A DNA stretch of 64,000 nt, taken from assembly GCF_046195335.1 (NCBI RefSeq), contig NZ_CP176093.1. The stretch is one strand, 5' to 3'. The DNA comes from Methanospirillum lacunae (GTDB lineage Archaea > Halobacteriota > Methanomicrobia > Methanomicrobiales > Methanospirillaceae). A program made the position numbers and the translations under genes. Every line of letters begins with the position of its first letter. Positions within the stretch are counted from its first letter, which is position 1. The notes beneath the pieces are model-generated. The model had not been told where the DNA came from and searched no databases. It saw nothing but the letters and a program-made list of their open reading frames with translations. Shown piece by piece: positions 27,491-35,984 of the stretch.

Positions 27491-28291
27491 TTACAGATAA
27501 TTTTCCGGCATTTTGGGGTCGCTGTACAAAGTAAAGAGTCGTACCGACGCCTCCTGTACGAGACCGGGTTTCATTGATCTGGCATGCACCGGACAATTTT
27601 TGATACATGCACAACAGGTAATACATTTTTCAGTGTCAATTTTTGAACTGTTTTGTGGGTCGATGGCTCCTGAAGGGCATATTTCAACGCAATGACCACA
27701 ATCTGTGCAATCATCATTCACTGCTATGAAATCTACAATCCATAATTTTGAATCACTCCGATATGGGAATTCCCCTGGAAGTTCAATTTCAGAGATCATT
27801 GATCCTGAAGAGAGGGACTGCAGTTTATCTTTTATTTTTCTTCCAAATTCTTCTGCATGATGCAGATCATGTGTATCTGGTCGTCCTACTGCAATCGGCG
27901 TATCATCTTTTGAGAATGAGTGTTCTCCGATGTATGCTCCTCCGGCAATGGGAATCCCGCCGCATTTCTTCACAATATTTTTCAGTTCAAGTAATGCATC
28001 TTCGTATATCCGGTTTCCATATACAACAACACATACAGTTGGTGTCTGGTGAGCACGGATTTCATTGAGCCAATCGACTATGAGGGCCGGTATCCGTCCC
28101 ATGTATACCGGAACACCAATAATGAGCAACTCGTCTTCTGAAGTTTCTACTGATTGCTCTCTTCCTTTCGGTGTGGTAATATCGATCTGTTCGGTTTTAT
28201 CTGGGTTCAGGCCACGAGCGATTGCTGACAGGACTGTTTTTGTAGTTCCTGTTGGTGAGAAATATAGTAATTTCGTTGATTTGATCTCCAT
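27491..28291 (-). CDS. Flavodoxin-ferredoxin fusion (EFR1-type)
   Basis: 266 residues. The N-terminal flavodoxin-like domain has the FMN-phosphate loop YFSPTGTTKTVL (10-21) and GVPVYMGRIPALI (about 59). The C-terminal part holds two 4Fe-4S motifs, CTDCGHCVEICPSGAI (about 195) and CITCCACIKNCPVHA (about 223). Fusions of this kind pass electrons between ferredoxin and flavin partners in anaerobes. The partner is unknown. A 27-bp dyad upstream and the TetR gene downstream suggest regulated expression, perhaps in redox or oxygen stress together with the second flavodoxin gene at 28609. Confidence 0.85.
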   Translation of the reverse strand: MEIKSTKLLYFSPTGTTKTVLSAIARGLNPDKTEQIDITTPKGREQSVETSEDELLIIGVPVYMGRIPALIVDWLNEIRAHQTPTVCVVVYGNRIYEDALLELKNIVKKCGGIPIAGGAYIGEHSFSKDDTPIAVGRPDTHDLHHAEEFGRKIKDKLQSLSSGSMISEIELPGEFPYRSDSKLWIVDFIAVNDDCTDCGHCVEICPSGAIDPQNSSKIDTEKCITCCACIKNCPVHARSMKPGLVQEASVRLFTLYSDPKMPENYL

Positions 28292-28338
28292 TTTTCACTC
28301 CATTTCAATTTGTCATATAGTTCGGATTCTTTTTTCAA

Positions 28339-28445
28339 GGATGAGTAGCCCAAGGAAGGAACTCATCCAATTCTGTTGAGATTATCTGGATCATAATCTA
28401 TCTCTTTGTTATATTATAACTATCGGTTATTGTGTAACTTATAGT
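28339..28445 (-). promoter_or_regulatory. Promoter region with two dyads upstream of the flavodoxin-ferredoxin gene
   Basis: Read on the minus strand, TATAATAT (28418-28411) is a TATA-like box. Abutting it upstream is a 27-bp dyad, ACTAT-cg-GTTA-ttgtg-TAAC-tt-ATAGT (28419-28445), with 9 of 11 positions symmetrical. Nearer the gene, GGATGAGT (28339-28346) and ACTCATCC (28361-28368) are perfect 8-bp arms. The first overlaps the place of the BRE and is a good operator candidate for the nearby TetR protein (inference). Confidence 0.45.
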
Positions 28446-28608
28446 AAATGACAAAAAAGTACAACTTTCGATTCAAGTCAGAAAAAAGTGGATGCCAATG
28501 AAAGAGATAGTCAGCGATTATGAGAAAATGTGACGTTATACGTTTGGATATCTTTTCATCAGGCATTCAATGGAAAAAATGTGTGATCTCAGTAAAAATG
28601 GTTGGCAT

Positions 28609-29130
28609 CTATTCTATCGGTGTACGTGGGTTTTGAGTAGCAGGCTCTAACACTTTTTCTTTCATTCGGTGTGCAAAAGCCTCTGCATCTTTCAGGTCCT
28701 GTTCATTTGGTCTTCCTTTATTCATACCTCCGAGATATTTCAAAAAACTATTCGTATTGAACCCTTTGCAGCTGAAATCTCCTATTATGAAATATCCTTT
28801 TGATTCAAGTTTTTCACGAAGTGAACGATGATCATTCCTGGTTTTTGACTCACCGGTTAATGCCGCTGTAGAGAACAGAAATGCCGGTTTATTCTCACCC
28901 GGTGGGAGTTTATCTGCCAGAGATAACAGGGATTCATGATGTTTTGCTGAATATATCCCTGACCCAAATCCAATGAGGGTATAGTCAGATAGACTATCAA
29001 GGTTAATTTCAAGAGGAGTTTTTATTTCTGCATTGAGAATCTCTGATATTTTCCGGGCAATCTTGAGAGTATTATTATGGTGATATGAGTAGACGATCAG
29101 GAGAGGGTTAAGATCAGGTACTATTTCCAT
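28609..29130 (-). CDS. Flavodoxin-family protein
   Basis: 173 residues. The FMN loop region is YSYHHNNTLKIARKISEIL (16-34), with YTLIGFGSGIYSAKHHESLL (about 50-69) and FLFSTAALTGESKT (about 85) matching the flavodoxin fold used in long-chain or domain-type flavodoxins. The first loop is atypical (HHNN in place of TGNT). No ferredoxin module. It stands 317 nt upstream of the flavodoxin-ferredoxin fusion on the same strand, so the two may act in one redox response. Confidence 0.8.
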   Translation of the reverse strand: MEIVPDLNPLLIVYSYHHNNTLKIARKISEILNAEIKTPLEINLDSLSDYTLIGFGSGIYSAKHHESLLSLADKLPPGENKPAFLFSTAALTGESKTRNDHRSLREKLESKGYFIIGDFSCKGFNTNSFLKYLGGMNKGRPNEQDLKDAEAFAHRMKEKVLEPATQNPRTPIE

Positions 29131-29303
29131 GAACGATATATTATGGATGAATATTCATCAACATTCCTGTCTTTATACAACAAACTTTCAAAGTGAAGGG
29201 ATTTTTAGTAATGTATCTTCGGATGTTTCCCAAAAAAGAGAAATTTTCAGAAATTTAATCAGGATATAATCGTAATATTAATCCAACTCTGCCAGAATAA
29301 TCG

Positions 29304-32021
29304 ATGATGAATAAATATCTCACGTATATTCTCAATGATCCTCACCCTCTTTCAGATTCACAGAAAGAAGCCGTCCTTGCAGATAGCCAATATGTCCGCC
29401 TCATAGCCGGAGCCGGGGCAGGAAAAACAGAGACCCTGACCCGGAGAATCCTCTACCTGCTCTTTGAGAAACACTTCTCTCCCGGATCCATCGTCGCATT
29501 CACGTTCACTGAAAAAGCAGCCGCCTCGATGAAGAACAGGATCTTCAAACGAGTATTGGGTCTTGGAGCCGTGGAGATCTACAATACACTCGGTGACATG
29601 TATATCGGGACCATCCACGGGTTCTGTAACCGGATCCTGGAAGAGAAGTTTGGATACGGGTCATGGGAGGTCCTGGATGAGAATCAGGAGATGGCTCTTT
29701 TAATCAATATCAGTGATCGGATCGGTCTTACAAACGGGAGAAACACCACCGACAAGGCATCCATATTCAAGCAGAGCCTCTCTGTGATGTATAACGATCT
29801 CCTCTCCCGGGATGAGATCGAAAAACAGGCTCCTGAGTTTTTTGCTTCGGTCAGGGCCTACGAAGCGTATCTTGACCGGTTCCACCTGCTCACGTTCGAC
29901 CGGATGATAACGCTTGCTCTCACTCATCTTCAGGAACATCCGGATGTGACCCGGAGTATCAGGCATCTGATCGTGGATGAGTACCAGGATATCAATCCGG
30001 CACAGGAGGCGTTGATCAAGACCATCGGCCTGAATGATATCTTTGTTGTCGGTGATCCACGGCAGACCATCTTCCAGTGGAGAGGATCTGATGAAGGGTG
30101 TTTCCAGCGGTTTGCAACCTTCTACCCGGATGTCTATGATATTGTGCTGCCTGAAAACCGGAGAAGCGGAAAACAGATAGTAACCGTTGCAAATACGCTT
30201 GCCTCTCATTTCAGAACCGGACCGTACGAACCGATGACTGCAACACGGCCTGATGCCGGGGCTGTGTACCGGATCGATTATCCGACGGCCGGGGATGAGG
30301 CTGAAGGAGTTGCTGATCAGATCCTCACTCTGGTGAACTCCGGGTCATGCAGGTACCAGGATATTGGAATTCTGCTTCGGAGTGTGAACAACAGTGCAAC
30401 GCCATTTATCCAGGCACTCCGCAGGTATCATATTCCGTTTATCCTGTCAGGTCAGGTCGGTCTGTTCAAGAGACAGGAGATCCTGGCACTTGCTAAGATC
30501 TTCTGCTGGCTCTCCCCGAAGGGGTTCTTCCCGGCATCCATCAAAGACCGGAAGAACACGGTTTCCGGGGATCTTCTCCTTGATTCAGCGATTGATGACT
30601 GGTTTTCAGTGGTGTCACCGGTCTATACAAAAGAGGTTGTCAGAAAGACGCTCGGGTACTGGAAGCTGGCAGTTCTTGAGAATAAAGCGTACCGGAACTT
30701 CACAACAGCATACTACAATCTTCTTTCAATCCTTGGGTTTCACGCCTTATCACCGGATAATGCTGAAGATGCGGTAGTGATGGGCAACATCGCCAGTTTT
30801 GGAAGGGTGCTTGCCGACTTTGAGTCTTCCCACCATTACGGGGGAAAGACCGGTGATATCGCTCAATTTCTCCGGGATCTCCACTGGTATCTGTTTCTGT
30901 ATGCATACTGGCGATACGAGGAGTCTGCCGGTGAGCAGGATAGTGCTGTAGATGCAGTCCGCCTTTCCACTGTTCACCAGGCAAAAGGGCTTGAATGGCC
31001 GGTTGTGTTCGTTCCTGCCCTGATTGACGGGAAGTTTCCCTCATCCCGGGTTGGAGAGAGGAAGAACTGGCTTATTCCCCGTGAACTCTTCCCTGCTCTC
31101 CGGTACGAGGGCAACACCGAGGCTGAACGTCAGTTATTTTACGTCGCCTTAACCCGGGCCCGGGATCTGGTATGCCTGAGCTGGTACGAGGAGGAGGGCG
31201 ATTCAGGCATGCAACCGACACAGTTTATCGAAGATGAGATAGGTAGGGAACCGGTCATTCCTCATCCATATACCCGGCCTGTTCCAGGAGTGGCTTGTCA
31301 GGCCCCGGAGCCTGATGCCGAACTCCATTCATTTTCTGCAAAAGATCTCATCCTCTTTCAGCAATGTCCATACCGGTACCGTCTGAATAAGGAATGGGGG
31401 TTCCTTCCCGGGCTCTCTCCTGATCTCGGGTTTGGAAATGCTCTTCACTTCTGTCTAGGTGAGATCTCAAACCTGCTCAAACAGGGTGTTCCTGTAGAGC
31501 AGGCAGTGGACCAGTCTATAGAGTCCGGGTTCTTTCTGCCATATGCAGACCGGAGCCGGTTTCTTGGTATGAAACGGGTGGCTCATCAGCGGCTTTTGTC
31601 GTATGCAACCAAGAGAAAGGAGGATCTTCTCCGGGTTTATGCATCTGAATTCAGGATTGAGTTCCCGGTCCGGAACGGAACGATCATCGGCAAGATTGAT
31701 GTGATGCTCGATTCAACCGAAGGGATTGAGATACAGGATTACAAAACCTCTGATGAAGTGATTGCTCCCGAAGCAGGAGCAATGCAGGTGAAGATATATG
31801 CCTACGGGCTCCGGCTTCTTGGTAAACCGGTCTCATCGGCAGGGGTTGCATATATCGAAGAAGCACGGGTTGATCCGGTTCCGGTCCGGGATACTGAGAT
31901 CGATGGAGTCCGGGAGATTGTTGAGGGGCTGATTGATCAGATCCAGGAGAAGAGGTTTCCGGGAAAACCAGGGAAACAGTGTGGTTCGTGCGATTATTTC
32001 CAGATATGCAGGTTTCGGTAA
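29304..32021 (+). CDS. UvrD/AddA-type DNA helicase with C-terminal RecB-like nuclease
   Basis: 905 residues. Superfamily 1 helicase motifs: Walker A LIAGAGAGKTETLTRR (about 35-50), motif II HLIVDEYQDINPAQ (about 225), motif III VVGDPRQTIFQWRGS (about 247), motif V-VI VHQAKGLEWPVVFVPAL and LFYVALTRARDLVCLSW. The last 230 residues form a PD-(D/E)XK nuclease with GKIDVMLD, then EIQDYKTSDE, and an iron-sulphur Cys set (FQQCPYRYRL early, CGSCDYFQIC at the end), as in AddB and Cas4-like enzymes. Likely roles are recombinational repair or defence against foreign DNA. Pieces of its 3' end recur at 35005 and 44430. Confidence 0.88.
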   Translation: MMNKYLTYILNDPHPLSDSQKEAVLADSQYVRLIAGAGAGKTETLTRRILYLLFEKHFSPGSIVAFTFTEKAAASMKNRIFKRVLGLGAVEIYNTLGDMYIGTIHGFCNRILEEKFGYGSWEVLDENQEMALLINISDRIGLTNGRNTTDKASIFKQSLSVMYNDLLSRDEIEKQAPEFFASVRAYEAYLDRFHLLTFDRMITLALTHLQEHPDVTRSIRHLIVDEYQDINPAQEALIKTIGLNDIFVVGDPRQTIFQWRGSDEGCFQRFATFYPDVYDIVLPENRRSGKQIVTVANTLASHFRTGPYEPMTATRPDAGAVYRIDYPTAGDEAEGVADQILTLVNSGSCRYQDIGILLRSVNNSATPFIQALRRYHIPFILSGQVGLFKRQEILALAKIFCWLSPKGFFPASIKDRKNTVSGDLLLDSAIDDWFSVVSPVYTKEVVRKTLGYWKLAVLENKAYRNFTTAYYNLLSILGFHALSPDNAEDAVVMGNIASFGRVLADFESSHHYGGKTGDIAQFLRDLHWYLFLYAYWRYEESAGEQDSAVDAVRLSTVHQAKGLEWPVVFVPALIDGKFPSSRVGERKNWLIPRELFPALRYEGNTEAERQLFYVALTRARDLVCLSWYEEEGDSGMQPTQFIEDEIGREPVIPHPYTRPVPGVACQAPEPDAELHSFSAKDLILFQQCPYRYRLNKEWGFLPGLSPDLGFGNALHFCLGEISNLLKQGVPVEQAVDQSIESGFFLPYADRSRFLGMKRVAHQRLLSYATKRKEDLLRVYASEFRIEFPVRNGTIIGKIDVMLDSTEGIEIQDYKTSDEVIAPEAGAMQVKIYAYGLRLLGKPVSSAGVAYIEEARVDPVPVRDTEIDGVREIVEGLIDQIQEKRFPGKPGKQCGSCDYFQICRFR

Positions 32022-32152
32022 AGAATACAGATAGAAAAGGACTAAAGGATAAGAATTGTATAGAGTTTGTAATCTGAATACTCTACAGAACCAACAAGAA
32101 CTACATCTACAATACGAGTAGATTCAAGGAATAATTCACAGGAGCCAGATAT

Positions 32153-32464
32153 ATGATGAAAATTAAAGATCTCCCATCAGAAGTACGATCTAATATTATT
32201 CCTCATTTTCAGATCTCTTCGATGTGGATCTTTGGTTCAGCAATTCGTGATGATTATTCAGAAGATAGCGATATCGATCTGGTTGTTGAGTTTATGCCGG
32301 ATGCACGAATTACACTTCTTACACTTGCTTCACTACAGACCGATCTGGAGAGGATATTTGGAAGAAAGGTTGATCTCATCACCCGGAAAGCTATCGATGA
32401 TTTCATGAATCCGATTATGAGACAAGAAATTCTCTCAACTATGGTGAGAATATATGGATCGTGA
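32153..32464 (+). CDS. MNT-domain nucleotidyltransferase (antitoxin type)
   Basis: 103 residues of the minimal nucleotidyltransferase fold. The signature GSAIRDDYSEDSDIDLVVEF is at about 27-46, with the metal Asp pair DID, and the third strand is RKVDLI. In HEPN/MNT pairs this protein neutralises the HEPN ribonuclease, in known cases by adding AMP to it. AGGAG lies 9 nt before the start. Its 3' end overlaps by 11 nt the start of a HEPN frame that is cut short, so the partner toxin is missing. Confidence 0.85.
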   Translation: MMKIKDLPSEVRSNIIPHFQISSMWIFGSAIRDDYSEDSDIDLVVEFMPDARITLLTLASLQTDLERIFGRKVDLITRKAIDDFMNPIMRQEILSTMVRIYGS

Positions 32465-32561
32465 TCTCTCTCTTCTGGAAGATATCAGAGAGATGTGCTC
32501 ATATGTTATTAACCAATCAGAGATTGATTTCCCCATAAAAAGAATAAACGGAGGAGAGTAA
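32454..32561 (+). pseudogene. Truncated HEPN toxin, first 35 residues
   Basis: The frame MDRDLSLLEDIREMCSYVIN begins inside the MNT gene, as HEPN partners do, and matches the first helix of HEPN (DUF86-type) proteins. It ends at residue 35, where it runs into the ribosome site of the next gene. The RxxxxH catalytic motif is lost. This is the scar of a replacement or deletion. Confidence 0.6.
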
Positions 32562-33982
32562 TCATCTTTTGTCCATCTGATCTAATCTCTCAACCGGAGG
32601 GAAAGACACTCGAATTTAAGCGGGACCTTTCATCACCCAAAAATATTCTCAAAACAATCGTAGCCTTCGCTAATACTGCAGGTGGCCGAATTATTATAGG
32701 AGTTGAAGATTCTTCCCGGACGATAACCGGCGTTACTGATCCTCTCGACGAAGAAGAACGACTCTGTAGTCTCATCGCTGATTTGATTGCACCCAGGCTC
32801 GTCCCTGATGTGGATCTGATATCTGTAGGAGAGAAGACGCTTCTCTCGGTTCAGGTCTATCCAAGCGGCCAAAGGCCCCATTTTCTAAAAAAGGAAGGTC
32901 CAATAGAGGGAGTATATGTCCGGCTCGGGTCAACCAACCGGAAGGCAGATCAAGAACTTATTGCGGAATTATCGCGTTCCTGTTCAGGGACATCGTTTGA
33001 TGAAATGCCGGTACCTGATCTTACGATTGAGGATCTTGATCTTAATGCAGCAAAGAGATGGTTTACAGGAGTTCGTGAACTGCATGATAAAGAACTGGTG
33101 ACACTCCGTTTTCTCACGTCAATCCAGGGAAAGTTCGTTCCGACGTGTGGTGGAGTACTTCTCTTTGGAAAGAGACGTGATGATTATTTCCCTGATGCCT
33201 GGGTTCAGTGTGGACGCTTTATTGGGACTGATAAAGCGGAAATATTTGATCATATTGAGATTCATGAGCATCTTCCAGATGCAGTAGAAAGTATCATCCT
33301 TTTTCTCAAAAAGCATGCAATGAGAGGGGCAGATTTTTCGGAGATTCGACGAAAGGATCTCTGGAGTATTCCCCTCATTATGCTCCGGGAGGCAGTGATA
33401 AATGCTATCGTTCACGCTGATTATTCCCAGAAAGGAGCACCTATAAGGGTTGCATTTTTTGATAACCGCATTGAGATAGAGAATCCCGGTATACTTCTGC
33501 CTGGTATGACTATTGAGGATGTAAAGCAGGGTGTCTCGAAGATCAGGAACCGGGTGATTGCCCGGGTATTCAGAGAACTAGATCTGATTGAGCAATGGGG
33601 TTCAGGATTTCGAAGGATTCTTCGAGAGGCTGAGGAACTTGGGCTAACAGATCCGGTTATTGAAGAGATTGGGATGCGAGTCAGGGTGACGATATTCCTC
33701 GCAGAGACTCATCAGATACAAGTAACCGAACAAGTAACCGAACAAGTAACCGAACAAGTAACCCGATTGATAAATTGCCTAAATAATAAAGATATGAGCC
33801 TGAGAGAGATGATGTCCAGTGTGGGATTGAATCATCGTCCAACATTTATGTATGATTACCTGAAACCTGCTATGGACAGAGGTTTTGTTGAAATGACACA
33901 TCCGGATTCACCGAAAAGCCCTAAACAGAGATACCGGCTTACCAGGCGGGGAAAAGCGGTGCTCTCTGAAAAGGGTGGATAA
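32561..33982 (+). CDS. AlbA_2/Schlafen-type ATP-binding protein, no canonical start codon
   Basis: About 473 residues. The N-terminal AlbA_2 domain is seen in EGKTLEFKRDLSSPKNILKT and FANTAGGRIIIGVEDS. A central HATPase_c_4 domain has REAVINAIVHADYS and IENPGILLPGM, then SKIRNRVIARVF and EQWGSGFRRI. The C-terminus has a winged helix after a linker of three 12-nt repeats (VTEQ repeated). A good ribosome site, GGAGGAGAG (32550-32558), precedes the frame, yet no ATG, GTG or TTG exists before 32783, inside the AlbA_2 domain. Translation from ATC (32561 or 32564) or a lost start must be considered. The family occurs in regulators and defence loci. Confidence 0.7.
   Translation: MIFCPSDLISQPEGKTLEFKRDLSSPKNILKTIVAFANTAGGRIIIGVEDSSRTITGVTDPLDEEERLCSLIADLIAPRLVPDVDLISVGEKTLLSVQVYPSGQRPHFLKKEGPIEGVYVRLGSTNRKADQELIAELSRSCSGTSFDEMPVPDLTIEDLDLNAAKRWFTGVRELHDKELVTLRFLTSIQGKFVPTCGGVLLFGKRRDDYFPDAWVQCGRFIGTDKAEIFDHIEIHEHLPDAVESIILFLKKHAMRGADFSEIRRKDLWSIPLIMLREAVINAIVHADYSQKGAPIRVAFFDNRIEIENPGILLPGMTIEDVKQGVSKIRNRVIARVFRELDLIEQWGSGFRRILREAEELGLTDPVIEEIGMRVRVTIFLAETHQIQVTEQVTEQVTEQVTRLINCLNNKDMSLREMMSSVGLNHRPTFMYDYLKPAMDRGFVEMTHPDSPKSPKQRYRLTRRGKAVLSEKGG
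33719..33764 (+). repeat. 12-nt tandem repeat encoding VTEQ
   Basis: CAAGTAACCGAA occurs three times in tandem from 33719 and a fourth partial copy follows. It makes an in-frame VTEQ repeat in the linker before the C-terminal winged helix. Copy changes would alter linker length without breaking the frame. Confidence 0.85.
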
Positions 33983-34004
33983 AATTGTGATGAAAATTGG
34001 CACC

Positions 34005-34025
34005 ATCATCTAACCGTGAGATGAT
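34005..34025 (+). terminator. Hairpin after the AlbA-type gene
   Basis: ATCATCT and AGATGAT form a perfect 7-bp stem with a 7-nt loop, 23 nt after the stop codon, followed by TTCATT. The rest of 33983-34315 has no supported gene; a GTG-started frame at 34083-34295 lacks a ribosome site and family features. Confidence 0.45.
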
Positions 34026-34315
34026 TTCATTAAGGACAACCCCCCGGATAGATATTATTAAAGAGATGATAGTTCATTTACCGTGAATGGTTTTAATGTG
34101 CAGATATCTGGTCATGAGGATACGTATTGTGCATTTCAAGATTACACTAAATTCATCAAAATTCATCTTTTCCTATCTGATTCTCTATTGTTTGCAGAAA
34201 GAGTATGCTCCAGAATGAACCATGTATTAAATATCTCTGATCTGGTCATTCAGAATCAGACCCTGAATGGAAAAACAAAATATTCGTCCCTCTGATAATC
34301 TGATGGTATCTCATT

Positions 34316-34633
34316 ATGCAGAGACTCACTGAGAAAAACAGGGTTACTGTTATCAGGGATCTAACAGAAGTAGTTCCGAATCTAAAAACCTCGTTCGGAG
34401 TTATCAGGATCGGCCTTTTCGGTTCTGTTATCAGGGGTGAGCAGACAAATAAGAGTGATATTGATATCCTCGTTGAATTCAAAGACGAATATAAAACCCT
34501 GAAAAATTACGTTGCGTTAGTTGATTATCTTGAGTCTTTCTTTGACAGTAAGGTAGATCTTGTTACACTTGAGAGTCTTGAGCCCTATATTCAGCAATAT
34601 ATTCTGAATGAGGTGGTCTGGACTCCAGAATAA
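34316..34633 (+). CDS. MNT-domain nucleotidyltransferase (antitoxin type), second copy
   Basis: 105 residues. The signature GLFGSVIRGEQTNKSDIDIL (about 33-52) and SKVDLV mark a minimal nucleotidyltransferase. It differs clearly from the copy at 32153. It overlaps by 26 nt the start of a HEPN gene that carries a stop codon, so the antitoxin is intact while its toxin appears dead. Confidence 0.85.
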   Translation: MQRLTEKNRVTVIRDLTEVVPNLKTSFGVIRIGLFGSVIRGEQTNKSDIDILVEFKDEYKTLKNYVALVDYLESFFDSKVDLVTLESLEPYIQQYILNEVVWTPE

Positions 34634-34985
34634 CCGGATATACCTGAAGCATATTCTTGATGAAATTCAATATCTAGGACGAATATCGGACCAGAAAATA
34701 TACGATGATATCATTCATGGTGATTGCTTTTCTCATGTGGTACGAAATACCCTTGTAGTTATCGGATAAGCATCAAAGGATGTATCAGATATTGTAAAAG
34801 AAAAACATCAGGAGATAGCCTGGCGTGAGATAGCAGTACTTCGTGACCGTGTCATTCATGGAGACTTTTCTATCGATTATTCTATCGTCTGGAATGTCAT
34901 CACAAACGACATTCCTGAAATAAAACCAAAGATCTTCAGTCTGGTTAAAGAACTGGGTAAGCAAAACCAGGATTCGGAGCCGTGA
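34608..34985 (+). pseudogene. HEPN toxin (DUF86-type) with an internal stop
   Basis: The frame begins at ATG 34608 inside the MNT gene and runs 125 codons, with one in-frame TAA at 34767-34769 (codon 54, in VVIG-stop-ASKDV, where relatives usually have Glu). The rest is intact, including the ribonuclease motif RDRVIHGD (RX4H). A single G-to-T change would explain the break. A free N-terminal fragment could be made. It is either a recent inactivation or a sequencing error. Confidence 0.7.
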
Positions 34986-35004
34986 ATCCCTTTTGCTTCT
35001 TTAC

Positions 35005-35082
35005 CAGAAATGTGGTGGTTGTGATTATTTTCAGATATACAAATTTGGTATAGAATCCGGTGGAAAAAGGGTAAGCGGATAG
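35005..35082 (+). pseudogene. Scrap of the helicase-nuclease 3' end
   Basis: The frame reads QKCGGCDYFQIYKFG and matches the last residues of the helicase at 31970-32021 (KQCGSCDYFQICRFR), then runs on to a stop at 35080. Only the tail survives, downstream of the second MNT/HEPN pair. It marks a duplication or a recombination join. Confidence 0.6.
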
Positions 35083-35170
35083 GTGTAGTAAAGTTGTATT
35101 TGTATGTCTATTCTTATAACGTGACGAAGAAGGAAAAATATTCACTGCAAATACCTTGCTACAGATATAC

Positions 35171-35356
35171 TTAAAACTCTTCGAGTGTGATTCCTGCTAG
35201 TTTTAATGCAAATCGGAGAGTTCCTATAGCTAATTCATCATGCATGGGAATAACAGTCCCAACTTTTCCTTCAGAAGTACTTTTTGAAAGGCGTACATGA
35301 CTACCCTTTCTGCCAGATATCTCAAACCCGAAATTCTTACAGAGAATTTTTATCAC
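35171..35356 (-). CDS. hicA: HicA-family mRNA interferase toxin
   Basis: 61 residues, a double-stranded-RNA-binding-like fold that cleaves mRNA. IKILCKNFGFEISGRKGSHV (2-21) contains the conserved Gly-Ser-His with the catalytic His, followed by HVRLSK and IPMHDELAIGTLRFALKLAG. The start is a GTG after CGGAG. The usual first residues (KPVxGxEVIKIL) can be read in frame upstream without a start codon, so a slightly longer product is possible. It follows hicB by 19 nt. Confidence 0.85.
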   Translation of the reverse strand: MIKILCKNFGFEISGRKGSHVRLSKSTSEGKVGTVIPMHDELAIGTLRFALKLAGITLEEF

Positions 35357-35375
35357 CTCTGCTCCGAAAACGGGT

Positions 35376-35588
35376 TTATTGGGTTACAACAGATGCTACC
35401 TCAAATGTGGTAATCAGACTCCTGGATATAGGGGAAAGAGGAAACTCCTCCAGGTACAGTTCGGTTGCTTCTTTGAGATTTTCAATTGCTTCCTCAATAG
35501 TATTCCCCTGGCTAACCGTTCCGGTTTCAGAGCAGAATGAGAGGAATAATTCTCCCTCACTATGAATTATTGCTGTTAAGGTGTTCAT
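35376..35588 (-). CDS. hicB: HicB-family antitoxin
   Basis: 70 residues. LTAIIHSEGELFLSFCSETG (4-23) is the partially RNase-H-like HicB start, followed by SQGNTIEEAIENLKEATELY. No DNA-binding domain follows, so it belongs to the short HicB form. It is upstream of hicA on the same strand, the order used in one of the two known arrangements. The GAGAGGTG before the ATG is a good ribosome site. Confidence 0.85.
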   Translation of the reverse strand: MNTLTAIIHSEGELFLSFCSETGTVSQGNTIEEAIENLKEATELYLEEFPLSPISRSLITTFEVASVVTQ

Positions 35589-35984
35589 TGTTCACCTCTC
35601 TGAATAATAATGAAAGATCCCATATACCGTTCTTAGATCCCTAGACCCATAATATTCATGTCTTCTATTCAAGGTTGTGAATTCGTATCCAGGCCATTTT
35701 TATCCATGATACGACCCCGAGCTCCCGTAAGAAAGTATCTTATCGGTTTATTCCCTTATTCCGTATAATGGCAATCATTTCAGCCTGATATAATGGAAAC
35801 ACAATTTGCATAGTGTAATTATTTACTTTACCCCCTCCATGCGAATAGAAGCCAGATGGGTGAGAGGACAGAGTTAGTATAGAATTACGTAAAAAAACCC
35901 GGCCTAGGTCTCTTCGGTCCAGTTCATATCCCGGTCTTTGATATTCTGGTGCTGGTTATCATTTCCAGGTGAGCCTGTCCATTT
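35589..35984. other. Gene-free stretch
   Basis: 396 nt between hicB and the Fic pseudogene. No coding frame, strong repeat or RNA was recognised; the hicBA promoter should lie at its left end. Confidence 0.4.

Noticed and set aside
34083..34295. 70-codon GTG-started frame between the ATPase and the second MNT gene
   Set aside because: No Shine-Dalgarno, no recognisable motif, odd composition. It may be noise in a gene-free spacer.
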